Assembly (NCBI RefSeq): GCF_910592395.1
Contig: NC_088321.1
Span: 16,492,001 to 16,556,000, forward strand
Origin: Lineus longissimus
Taxonomy: Eukaryota; Nemertea; Pilidiophora; Heteronemertea; Lineidae
DNA: 64,000 bases
Reading direction: 5' to 3'
Positions 24,601-35,527 of this stretch are shown here, piece by piece. Numbering within the stretch: position 1 is the stretch's first letter; the number at the start of each line of letters is the position of its first letter. Below the pieces are notes generated by a model. That model worked only from the letters and a program-made list of their open reading frames with translations, was not told the origin of the DNA and made no database searches. The position numbers and the translations under genes were made by a program.

Positions 24601-27600
24601 TCTTCAGCAGTCCAACCTCCTTGATTATATCCCTGCATTGCACGTCCAATTCCTCCTTCCTTCCATCCACTAGCTCAATCTGTTTGACGGCTACAAGTTC
24701 TCCCGTACTCGTCAGGCCCTTCCATACCTGCAAAGAAATGCGTTCGAGATAAAAAGTTTGTTTCCATAATCTGATCAAAGCCATATCTTTACGGTGTATG
24801 CATGAAAAAACCGGCAGCAATTCGTCCATGTTGAGGTTGGCCACCTGACCTTGTCAACTGGTTGCCTGGGATTGTCGTGGAACTGCTGCACTATACGTTG
24901 TGACCTAGGTCCAGCCTGGCTTTGCTCCGCTTGTATGGTGCCCAGCGAGTTGGTTCTGTGCGGCTGGGCGTGGTCGGTAGACCAGCGAGCCTGTTGCAGG
25001 GCCAGTTCACAAGTCCAAGGCCTTCTGTCATTGTATAAGTAGGACCGTGGAGGATATAGCTTTTATAATCTGGTCGTCTTCTTGTTATGGCGCAAAAAAT
25101 CCAAATCCAAATATGTGGGTAGAACATCTACATACCTTACTGCAAGCGCCCTTCCCTAGTAAGGCGCCCTTCTTCCAGATGATTCGCTCCTCGCCCTTGG
25201 CGGAGAGACTTCGCATCATGTAGCTCACATGAGTCTGAAAAGGTAAACAACAAGGTATCTTTCTCTCATGCGTAATTTGAAGGAGAGGGGCAAAACCATC
25301 TGACTAAGAGTCTACAAGATTCGACTTCTGAATTGCTTCAGCCAGGAAATCCAGTTGAAAACCTGCAGCCAACAGCGTTGTCCCAGCAAGAGCTCCGAGT
25401 GGAAATCCAGCCTTCAGTACCAGACCTGAGAAGCAAGGGGATCCAACTACCGGATATCCAAAAAGCTCTCACGATGGAACATATTGACCGGCAATACCCA
25501 CATGACAGATGGACACTAGCCTACACGGACGGATCAGCTGAAAGCGCAGTGAAAAACGGAGGAAGTGGAATCTACATAAGATACCCTTGTGGAGAAAGCT
25601 CAACCCTCTCCGTCCCTGGAGGAAAATACTGCAGCAACTTCAAAGCAGAGGTGCTAGCTATAACAACTGCCGCGAAACATCTAGCACAGTCCCAAATGAC
25701 ATCACCACTGATAGCCATTCTAACAGACTCACTGTCCACACTCCAAGCCCTAAGATCAGAAAACATCGAGTCAGAAATCAAAGATCTGAAAGAACACCTC
25801 CAAGATCTCACCAGTTACCACCACGTGGTCTTGCAATGGATTCCCGCCCACTGTGGAATACCTGGAAATGAAAGGGCTGACCAACTAGCAAAAGAAGGAA
25901 GCCTACAGATCCAGCCAAATGGGAAGCAGTCATACAGAGAAATAACAACACTCCTGAAGCAGAAATGCAGAAATGACTGGAAGAAAATCCAGGGAAACCA
26001 CCACCCCCAATCAGATCAGCTGTGGCTACTTGACCGAAAAGACGCTACTACCATCTACCGTCTAAGAACAGGCCACTGTGGCCTGCGTGGGCATCTTAAA
26101 CGTATGGGAGTAAGAGACACAGCAGAATGCCAATGCCAGACAGCAGTGCAAACACCAACGCACATCCTACAGGACTGTCACCTGTACCAGGATTTACGAA
26201 ATAGATTCTGGCCTAAGGACACGAAGGTCGAAGAAAAGCTGTGGGGAACACAGCCGGACCTTCAGGCGACAAGCCGCTTCATCTCCGCCACAGGACTGAG
26301 GTTATAGTACTTAGGCAGGTTGAACGCTGAAGAAGAAGAAGAAGAAGAAGGAGAGGGGAAAGAGGTTTCTTTCAGACTTTGCATTAACCGATCCCCTACA
26401 AGACCACCCTACTACCGTGGGATAGACTCCTTTCCCTTAACGGAAAGTCTCCGCATGAGGAAGACCACGTGAGTCTAAGCCCACGTGTGTCTGAAAACGG
26501 AATGTTACTTCCATTATCTGCTATCAGTGTAAGGGTAAGGTGAGACGGGAGAGAGGAACCTTTCATACTTTACTACACGTCCTTTCCCTGATGAAACCCC
26601 CATGTTCGAGATGATACGTTTTGCTCTCTCAGTAGAAAACTCCGCCTTAATCAGCTGAACTCATTTCTTCATTAGCAACACATGGTATGAATAGAGGGAG
26701 ATTACTAAGTGATACAGGGGTCTCTCACCTCGTCATCAGCTGGCTCTATCGTTGTCATATCATCCTCGTCATCCAGCCGCACGTATCGGCCACTCCGCTT
26801 TGTCACCGTATTTTGAATTGGTCTAGTTGATTCCGTGTTTGACAAGTCTGCGCTGTAACTTTGGCACTTGCTCAGGCTGGTGGATGCTGTCAGCGTGGAC
26901 TCGTCTGTGGCCTGGCCTTGTCCTATAACCGTCTGGTACTGAAAATAGTTGATAGAGCCAATAGTTCAACAGCATTATTGTAAGTTGGACTTGCTAAACA
27001 GTTGGATGCTGTCAGTGTTGGCTCGTCTATGGCAGCAGTTGTGCACCAAATCCGTACACCGGTTGCTTTACGCGTTCTGAAAACCCTCTTCATCACGGTA
27101 ATTTATCCCTGTTTTTTTTCATCATTCAGCCATGTCATTGTTAGACATTCTGGGTACCGACACTAAAAGAATCATGTGATTTGCATTAAGTCAGGTAGCG
27201 TTTATCACCGGACATATTGGAGCATTCTAAAATGTGGAATGATGAGAACTGAAAAGACGAATGCTGCCATGATTTCTGTTATGAAATTGATTGCGGCAAA
27301 GTTTTCATTCTACAGATGAAAATATTTCAGAATCAGAAGGATGAAAAAAACTTCTGAGTCCAAATATTTTTGTCACTTGTTTTTTTTCTGCTCAAAATGA
27401 AGAAACATCATCAGTCCCCCCAAAAAAGCATTTTGTCCCCGGATTTTCAACTTCACTGACGCGACCATTCAACCTCGATCCGAGGAAAGGTCCTGTTACC
27501 GAGGTTCCACTGGGTGCTTACATTGTAATGTGAAGAGCCGTCCAGAAGCCCCTTTGTCGTGGTTTTAGTGAGGACGGTTTCTCCATGGTCGTTGGTCGTA

Positions 27601-29134
27601 CTTGTAACATGCATCTCAACAAACTGCAACTTCGGTGGAGGCTGTCGTCGTCGTTTCTCTAAAACAATGTAGTCTTATTGAATGGTCAGAAGTTAGGGGT
27701 GCATAAGATGTTTCTAAGGGTGTGATATTTAGACGATGGAAATTGTCACAATAGCCTAAACCTTACTCCTTCTTCAATCGGTGGGGTGAGGCTAATTTCT
27801 CGGATGACAGTGCCCCGTCTTGTTTCACGTACCTACCCAACCTGGCTACAAATTATCAAGATTGTCCCTGACCAACCCGTTAGGAACAACCTATCGCTCT
27901 CTGCAACCTGGGCGATACCAGTAACATATCTCACCATTAGCCTTGAGCCTGATAACCCTAAGCCTCTCCTGCCTGACTTTCGTCCTGAACTCCTCATCAG
28001 ATGGGTCATCTAAGGTCTTCTCCCCCGTTACCAAGTTCACGTAGAATATCTCGCCCTTTTTCTTACGGAAGCTAAAGCAGAAATCAAAGATGTCTAAACC
28101 TACGCCAGGCTCTGTTGGTTTGTAACGGGCTTTGTAGGTATTATACTTGTGCTTGTATCAGCTATTGTTGCTAACGATGTATGATAGTTGTCTCTGTAGC
28201 TCTTTTGGCTTATTTGCAGTCATAAATCTGCGACATACGTATCGGACCACATAGCTAACAGAGCCAGGAAATGACGTAGCGTTTCTGACATGTATGGGAG
28301 CCATCTTTAAAGTGACAAGTCCCCCCTTGCCGTGCGGCGTGGGTTTATACACTCGGCCTTGCTCGATCGGTCGTTTGACTTTGACCTTGCTGGATGAAGT
28401 GAGGGCGTCATGGGCTTTTGGCCTTAACCTTGCACAGCGATAACTTACCACGCTCTCCATTCCTTGGGTAGCACCGCTGAGAAACCTTCCTTCGCGATCC
28501 ATACCAACTCCGGCTCCTTCTCTGGGTCTATCCCCAAGATCTTGGCATAGTCATGAATCTCTATAAGAAACCAGAAACACATGAGAATGAAGATGGAACA
28601 TAGAAAAGATAAAAATGCCTGGAAAAGACCTTACTTACCTTTGTAGACTAATTTATTCAGATTTTGTATATATTTGAGAGTTTGAATTTCACCCATTTTA
28701 AACCTGACCCACTACTCTGTTCCAAAATCCTGACCCTGCAGCCGAAACTTTATACACTGTGACCATGAAATGCAATAATACTACATGGGACACACTCAGA
28801 AATGAAGAAATATTGAACTAGTGAAAGTATGGAAAAAATACATTATTGGGGACGAAATGTCTAGAAACCTCTTTAATAGACTCCACCCAGAGAAAATCAA
28901 CAGTTATATATAAAGACAATGAGGAGAGGGGCGCGTAGTTAGCCAAATATCATGAAAACTTTGAAGTACTTTTAGGCCCCTTATCGAGTCTCATGTTGTT
29001 AAGAGACTTATACAGTTAAACCAGTCTGATTGTATCAGAACTTTATGCTTGTATCTGGACTCACCTTTGCGTGTTGGGTCATAGTCCTCATCAAATTCCT
29101 GGTCAAGTATCAGATCCTCAGAGTCACCATACAT
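21686..29134 (-). CDS. MAP3K19/YSK4-like Ser/Thr kinase with N-terminal CEP164-type WW module
   Basis: Twelve exons, all with GT-AG borders and matching phases: 29065-29134, 28449-28560, 27935-28071, 27522-27658, 26729-26938, 25136-25234, 24576-24727, 24172-24354, 23590-23793, 23300-23347, 22181-22297 and 21686-21806. They give 529 aa. The start ATG has an in-frame stop just upstream. Residues about 10-95 resemble the CEP164 N-terminus (EIHDYAKILGIDPEKEPEL, LPKEWRAC, GEIFYVNLVTGE), although the second WW tryptophan is Leu (KTLDDP). The kinase domain spans about 240-520: glycine loop LGKGACSKV, VAVK lysine, HRDVKGQN, DFG (VDFGCAKR), WMAPEV, KSDIWSIGC. FMEFAPGGS and the CAKR segment point to MAP3K19 (YSK4). 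All catalytic residues are present. CEP164 acts at the cilium, so a ciliary role is inferred. The vertebrate homologue is much longer. Confidence 0.88.
25291..26346 (+). mobile_element. 5'-truncated non-LTR retrotransposon with RNase H domain, inside a kinase-gene intron
   Basis: Inserted antisense to the host gene. The frame open from about 25276 to 26307 (no ATG at its left end) encodes a ribonuclease H domain with the catalytic acids in YTDGSAES, FKAEVLA, ILTDSLS and NERADQLA. It is followed by a C-terminal Cys/His segment (ECQCQ, THILQDCHLY) usual for LINE pol proteins. The 3' UTR is short and ends in a GAA microsatellite (26328-26346), as in I-superclade elements. GAAGGAGAGGGG flanks both sides (25279-25290 and 26347-26358), a likely target-site duplication. 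Endonuclease and reverse-transcriptase parts are absent, so it cannot move by itself. Confidence 0.85.
26368..26490 (-). pseudogene. decayed duplicate of the kinase glycine-loop exon, copy A
   Basis: Aligns by eye with exon 25136-25234 and its flanks: CGGAAAGTCTCCGCATGA corresponds to CGGAGAGACTTCGCATCA, and ACGTGAGTCT to ACATGAGTCT. The splice donor and frame are lost. It probably arose by tandem duplication before the LINE inserted between it and the functional exon. Confidence 0.55.
26570..26665 (-). pseudogene. decayed duplicate of the kinase glycine-loop exon, copy B
   Basis: On the minus strand, in register with exon 25136-25234, it reads ...RIISNMGVSSGKGRVVK, clearly related to the functional RIIWKKGALLGKGACSK. 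A TAA stop in the same frame near its start, together with the changed loop, shows that it is not a usable alternative exon. Confidence 0.65.
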
Positions 29135-29499
29135 CCTGTCGACTTTCCTGAGGCCTTATATCCGGTAGATAAACCAGTCATCAAAGAGTACGTTTTCTAG
29201 CCGTTTCGTTTTCCTGAAGCAGTGAGATTTTGTAGAGTATGTCCAGCAGAACTCATCACTTATTTTAACCAACTATGAGGGTTGACCATATGCACCACCA
29301 TAGCTTGAACAGCGATGCCCTAAGCAATTAGAACTCTCTCATGATGAGGTGAATGCCAATGTTTATGGACGGGAGTCAAATATCTGCAAAACATGGAACA
29401 TACTCCCAACCTTGAAATTCACTTCACTATGAAGGAGTTGCTCACTATTGTCACGTCCTCGCCAAATTGGTGGTACCTATGGTCGACGATGAGCATGTA
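29135..29499. other. 5' flank of the kinase gene
   Basis: Lies directly upstream of the kinase start codon (minus strand). No TATA box or upstream coding exon was recognised. A 5' UTR exon may be present but cannot be placed. Confidence 0.4.
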
Positions 29500-29676
29500 C
29501 CTTGTTTCACCAGGCTTCGAAGATGACATTGGTCGGTTACTAGCTTGAGTCTTTGACACCTTGTTTCACCAGGCTTCGAAGATGACATTGGTCGGTTACT
29601 AGCTTGAGTCTTTGACACCTTGTTTCACCAGGCTTCGAAGATGTCATTGGTCGGTTACTAGCTTGAGTCTTTGACA
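29500..29676. repeat. 59-bp tandem triplication
   Basis: Three copies starting at 29500, 29559 and 29618, each with CCTTGTTTCACCAGGCTTCG and GGTCGGTTACTAGCTTGAG. They are nearly identical (one GACATT/GTCATT difference), so the duplication is recent. It lies upstream of the kinase gene. Confidence 0.9.
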
Positions 29677-29949
29677 TCTGTGGTTGAGTCCTTGATTGTG
29701 TACGTGACACATACTCCAAGCTAAATGCACACAAAATGCAAAGGCCTACTGTCACAATGTACAGTGTATTTGCCGATAAAAGCTTCTCTTTAGCATACAA
29801 AATGTGTACTGAGCGCCATATATGCTAAATCCATGCCGGCTGCTAAATAGGCCTCGTCCTTAAAGGAAAATATTGATATCGATACCGCCTGGACATGTAT
29901 CGAATGATAGCATTGTGGTGGGAGAAGGTTGGCTATAAACTACATCTTA

Positions 29950-31386
29950 TCTCCTCCTTTTGAGGGTTAACTAGTGACACATAGGTCTCCAGTCACACAG
30001 AGGGTTAAGTAGTGACACGTAGTGTCCAGTCTCACAGTGGTATCTCCTTCTTTTGAAGGTTACTTGTGACACAAAGGTGACAAGTCACACAGAGGGTTAA
30101 GTAGTGACACGTAGTGTCCAGTCTCACAGTGGTATCTCCTTCTTTTGAAGGTTACTAGTGACACATAGGTCTCCAGTCACACAGAGGGTTAAGTAGTGAC
30201 ACGTAGTGTCCAGTCTCACAGTGGTATCTCCTTCTTTTGAAGGTTACTAGTGACACATAGGTCTCCAGTCACACAGAGGGTTAAGTAGTGACACGTAGTG
30301 TCCAGTCTCACAGTGGTATCTCCTTCTTTTGAAGGTTACTAGTGACACAAAGGTGACAAGTCACACAGAGGGTTAAGTAGTGACACGTAGTGTCCAGTCT
30401 CACAGTGGTATCTCCTCCTTTTGAGGGTTAACTAGTGACACATAGGTCTCCAGTCACACAGAGGGTTAAGTAGTGACACGTAGTGTCCAGTCTCACAGTG
30501 GTATCTCCTCCTTTTGAGGGTTAACTAGTGACAAATAGGTCTCCAGTCACACAGAGGGTTAAGTAGTGACACGTAGTGTCCAGTCTCACAGTGGTATCTC
30601 CTCCTTTTGAGGGTTAACTAGTGACACATAGGTCTCCAGTCACACAGAAGGTTAAGTAGTGACACGTAGTGTCCAGTCTCACAGTGGTATCTCCTCCTTT
30701 TGAGGGTTAACTAGTGACACATAGGTCTCCAGTCACACAGAGGGTTAAGTAGTGACACGTAGTGTCCAGTCTCACAGTGGTATCTCCTCCTTTTGAAGGT
30801 TACTAGTGACACAAAGGTGACAAGTCACACAGAGGGTTAAGTAGTGACACGTAGTGTCCAGTCTCACAGTGGTATCTCCTTCTTTTGAAGGTTACTAGTG
30901 ACACAAAGGTGACAAGTCACACAGAGGGTTAAGTAGTGACACGTAGTGTCCAGTCTCACAGTGGTATCTCCTCCTTTTGAGGGTTAACTAGTGACACATA
31001 GGTCTCCAGTCACACAGAGGGTTAAGTAGTGACACGTAGTGTCCAGTCTCACAGTGGTATCTCCTTCTTTTGAAGGTTACTAGTGACACAAAGGTGACAA
31101 GTCACACAGAGGGTTAAGTAGTGACACGTAGTGTCCAGTCTCACAGTGGTATCTCCTTCTTTTGAAGGTTACTAGTGACACATAGGTCTCCAGTCACACA
31201 GAGGGTTAAGTAGTGACACGTAGTGTCCAGTCTCACAGTGGTATCTCCTTCTTTTGAAGGTTACTAGTGACACAAAGGTGACAAGTCACACAGAGGGTTA
31301 AGTAGTGACACGTAGTGTCCAGTCTCACAGTGGTATCTCCTTCTTTTGAAGGTTACTAGTGACACATAGGTCTCCAGTCACACAGT
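29950..31386. repeat. 93-94-bp minisatellite, about 15 copies, two unit types
   Basis: Units contain GTGACACGTAGTGTCCAGTC and TCACAGTGGTATCTCC. Two alternating versions of one half occur: CATAGGTCTCCAGTCACAC and CAAAGGTGACAAGTCACAC. They are mixed along the array in a pattern that suggests block duplication. The GTGACAC/GTGTC elements are partly self-complementary. No coding frame persists. Confidence 0.95.
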
Positions 31387-32371
31387 GGTTTTGTTCAAAC
31401 ACAAATTGAATAATAACGTTTATTTCGTTCAAAATCAGAAGTAACCAAACCAGGGAAAGGTAAACGGAAAAGGAAACAAGGTATGTGTACTTTTGAGATT
31501 GGAGTTATAAACAGTTAGATATCGAACAATGGGATAAGCGTTCACATTGGCGTTTCGAGGGCTTTGCCAAATATCCCTTACGCGTCACTAGAGCGCATAT
31601 TCTGATGTTTTGCTAACCTTGCCGGTGCGAATTATCGGCGAATAGGGTACAGACTCTCATTGATAGATTGTGTGACGCATACGATTTCGACCTGGAATAT
31701 GCCTAGCTTGACAAAACCACCATACTGGGCGTCAATCGCTTTCAGTGTCATTGAATGATCTCCAATGAGGTCAAGACGGTCAGCAGTGAGCACTTTAACA
31801 ATCCCTTTTTTCTTCTTCACCAACTCACAACAAGCAATTGATCTCGTAAACTTGATTTGATATATCTTCAGGGCAGTTGGGTTCATATTGTCCCCAGATT
31901 CCACTTCTCTTGTGAAATAACTGTTTGTTTACAACTCACAATAACATCGACGAGATGAGAGCGCTGAGTAAATATAATGGTTCCCACTGTGGAGAGTGCT
32001 CAGCAGTCGATAGCCCTCCAGTAGTTTCTGTTTAGCTTGGGTCCTTATACCTGCTGTTGAAATAAAATATATTTTATTCTCTCCATGGTGTACGAAAACC
32101 AGCTTTGAAAGTGACTTGAAAATCAACAGATTATCTCTTGGGGAGGCTGTGCAATTATGGATTGAACGGTTGGAAATATTAATGTCACTTTGACTAAGGG
32201 AGCGTTTCAATCATCTTTAAGCTTAAAGTTTGAAGGAAATAAAGGAGAAAAACCATGATTAGGGTGAAACTCTGTTTTCCTTTTGTCTTCATAATATTTA
32301 GAAACTCCCTTTAAAGGCCTGCAGCGTTCGTGTTCGGTCTGGGCGAAGGAAGTATTCGGTCATTCATGCAG
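31387..32371. other. intergenic; two short minus-strand frames of unknown status
   Basis: The minus-strand frames 31632-31904 (90 aa) and 31929-32210 (93 aa) have varied, protein-like composition (for example KKGIVKVLTADRLDLIGDH and HGENKIYFISTAGIRTQ). They match no family I know and show no splice or promoter signals. They may be decayed or lineage-specific coding sequence; I do not call them genes. Confidence 0.35.
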
Positions 32372-32905
32372 TTAGACACGATTGTGATAGCGTTCTCTTC
32401 TCGGGTGATTTAACGGACTGCTCGGGTGTCATACATATTTCTCGGATGTGTTGAATAACGGACAGGCCGGGTTTACTAACAGACTGATCGGATATTTTAA
32501 CGGTCTGCCCACATGTTTTAACGGACTTCTCGTGTTTTAGCGGACTGTTACGATGTGTTAACGGACTTCTCGGATGTTTCAACGGAGTTCTCGGTTGTGT
32601 TAACAGACTGCTTGGGTGTGTTAACGGAGTTCTCGGTTGTGTTAACAGACTGCTTGGGTGTGTTAACGGAGTTCTCTGTTGTGTTAACTGACTGCTTGGG
32701 TGTGTTAACGGATTTCTCGGCTGTGTTAACAGACTGCTTGGGTGTGTTAACGGAGTTCTCGGGTGTGTTAACAGACTGCTTGGGTGTTTTAACGGAGTTC
32801 TCGGGTGTGTTAACAGACTGCTTGGATGTGTTAACGGACTCCTCGGGGGTTTTAGCGGATTGCTTGGGTGTGTTAACGGATTTGTCGGGTGTTCAACAGA
32901 CTTTT
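32372..32905. repeat. 21/42-bp minisatellite, degenerate at its left edge
   Basis: The core at 32560-32895 consists of 42-bp dimers built from two related 21-mers, one with GTTAACGGAGTTCTCGG and one with GTTAACAGACTGCTTGG. Left of 32560 the same motif appears with many changes (TAACGGACT, TCTCGG, TGTTTTAACGG), showing an old edge and a younger core. The open frame across it only reflects the unit length being divisible by 3. Confidence 0.9.
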
Positions 32906-33081
32906 AGGTTTTTTGGCTTGTGTTCAAATTGTATTCCGACATGCCGAGGGCGAGGCGCGAGTATAATCTACGTCCAGAGGGTAGGCAATCTTCAATTACA
33001 TCAAGCTCTGTCTAAAAATCACTGAGATCCCGTCCGGAATTTTCAACGGAATGACTATGTCAAATCGAAGACAATTTTCGT

Positions 33082-34798
33082 AATTCGTACGCGGTATCTC
33101 TCATTCATTACTGATATCACTTGTCGTACTCGTACGCGGTATCTCTCATCCATTACTGATATCACTTGTCGTACTCGTACGTGGTATCTCTCATTCATTA
33201 CTGATATCACTTGTCGTACTCGTACGCGGTATCTCTCAGTCATTACTGATATCACTTGTCGTACTCGTACGCGGTATCTCTCATCCATTACTGATATCAC
33301 TTGTCGTACTCGTACGATGTATCTCTCATCCATTACTGATATCACTTGTCGTACTCGTACGTGGTATCTCTCATTCATTACTGATATCACTTGTCGTACT
33401 CGTACGATGTATCTCTCATCCATTACTGATATCACTTGTCGTACTCGTACGTGGTATCTCTCATTCATTACTGATATCACTTGTCGTACTCGTACGTGGT
33501 ATCTCACATTCATTACTGATATCACTTGTCGTACTCGTACGCGGTATCTCTCATTCATTACTGATATCACTTGTCGTACTCGTACGCGGTATCTCTCATT
33601 CATTACTGATATCACTTGTCGTACTCGTACGTGGTATCTCTCATTCATTACTGATATCACTTGTCGTACTCGTACGTGGTATCTCTCATTCATTACTGAT
33701 ATCACTTGTCGTACTCGTACGCGGTATCTCTCATTCATTATTGATATCACTTGTCGTACTCGTACGCGGTATCTCTCATTCATTATTGATATCACTTGTC
33801 GTACTCGCGCGTGGTATCTCTCATTCATTACTGATATCACTTGTCGTACTCGTACGCGGTATCTCTCATTCATTACTGATATCACTTGTCGTAATTCGTA
33901 CGCGGTATCTCTCATCCGTTACTGATATCACTTGTCGTACTCGTACGTGGTATCTCTCATTCATTACTGATATCACTTGTCGTACTCGTACGTGGTATCT
34001 CTCATTCATAACAGATATCACTTGTCGTACTCGTACACGGTATATCTCATTCATTACTGATATCACTTGTCGTACTCGTACACGGTATATCTCATTCATT
34101 ACTGATATCACTTGTCGTACTCGTACGCGGTATCTCTCATTCATAACAGATATCACTTGTCGTACTCGTACGCGGTATATCTCATTCATTACTGATATCA
34201 CTTGTCGTACTCGTACGCGGTATCTCTCATTCATTACTGATATCACTTGTCGTACTCGTACGCGGTATCTCTCATTCATTACTGATATCACTTGTCGTAC
34301 TCGTACGCGGTATCTCTCATTCATTACTGATATCACTTGTCGTACTCGTACGCGGTATCTCTCATTCATTACTGATATCACTTGTCGTACTTGTACGCGG
34401 TATCTCTCATTCATTACTGATATCACTTGTCGTACTCGTACGCGGTATCTCTCATTCATAACGGATATCACTTGTCGTACTCGTACGCGGTATCTCTCAT
34501 TCATTACTGATATCACTTGTCGTACTCGTACGCGGTATCTCTCATTCATTACTGATATCACTTGTCGTACTCGTATACGGTATCTCTCATTCATTACTGA
34601 TATCACTTGTCGTACTCGTACGCGGTATCTCTCATTCATTACTGATATCAATTGTCGTACTCGTTCGCGGTATCTCGCATTCATTACTGATATCACTTGT
34701 CGTACTCGTACGCGGTATCTCTCATTCATTACTGATATCACTTGTCGTACTCGTACGCGGTATCTCTCATTAGTTACTGATATCAGTTGTCGTACTCG
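33082..34798. repeat. 45-bp minisatellite, about 38 copies
   Basis: Tandem 45-bp units containing CATTACTGATATCACTTGTC and GTACTCGTACGCGGTATCTC. Main variants are CGCGG/CGTGG/CACGG and TCATTCATTAC/TCATAACAG. A few units carry single-base insertions (CGTAATTCG near 33890) that shift the frame. Since 45 bp equals 15 codons, frames of 200-350 codons stay open on both strands; they encode only the repeated 15-mer and are not considered genes. Confidence 0.95.
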
Positions 34799-35527
34799 CA
34801 GTTAATCTGGCGAATGGAAGGGATGACGGGTGGTTTAACTCAATTACATATCATCCCATCCCTTTGTCTCCCTGTGCAAAGGCAATCACCACGATCAGTT
34901 GTGCATGAGCGCAAACTTGTACGAGTACTAGATGAGTTTGTCTCCGATTGGAGACCGTTGCGATCATCCTTCATACTCCAAATGAGAAAAACCTACCTTA
35001 TCTTCTCCATAAGCGAAAAGGATGATGTTAATAAGGCCGCATCAGGCAGTCACTTCACCATGGACAGCCTACTTACATGCGTCCCACTGAAGCATGCCCA
35101 GGCGGAAGCACTATGGACAGCCTACTTACATGCGTCCCACTGAAGCATGCCCAAGCGGAAGAACTTGCAGTGTGTAGTCTCTTACAGGAAGCAACAAACT
35201 GAAAACCAGATTATTCAATCAAGAAAAACCTGATAATTGAAATATATTGTCGATTTCTGCTGGAGCCCCTATTTCGTACCCTATATACAGGGTGTGTCAA
35301 CGATACGTGGAGCCAGAAAAAGCGGCGAAAGTCATATTGAGGAGATGACAAAAGCACCAGTGTGGACCAATGTTGTACACGAATTGTGACTGGTTTTCTG
35401 GACCGGCAGGCAATTATTGTTCACAGTCAAGGTCTACAATTTGGTAGATGTCTTCAAAATGTGGTTTCTGGCACACTTTAGGCTGTTGTTGTGATACCTT
35501 GATAGAAGTCTAGCGTTTTTTTTCCAG
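34799..35527. other. spacer before the first recognised NOX5 exon, with a 53-bp duplication
   Basis: A 53-bp direct duplication lies at about 35060-35160 (ATGGACAGCCTACTTACATG at 35060 and 35113). The first coding exon of NOX5, which must end with one base of a split codon, should lie here or further upstream. I could not identify it. Confidence 0.5.

Noticed and set aside
28072-28160. Longer version of kinase exon 3 starting near 28150
   Set aside because: The frame stays open there, but available acceptors give the wrong phase and would put extra residues inside the WW module; the acceptor before 28071 gives the right phase and a continuous WW match.
33055-34805. Long frames of 202-354 codons on both strands across the 45-bp array
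   Set aside because: They encode only a 15-residue repeat in several frames and both strands at once, as expected from a stop-free unit whose length is divisible by 3; no start context, splice sites or domain.
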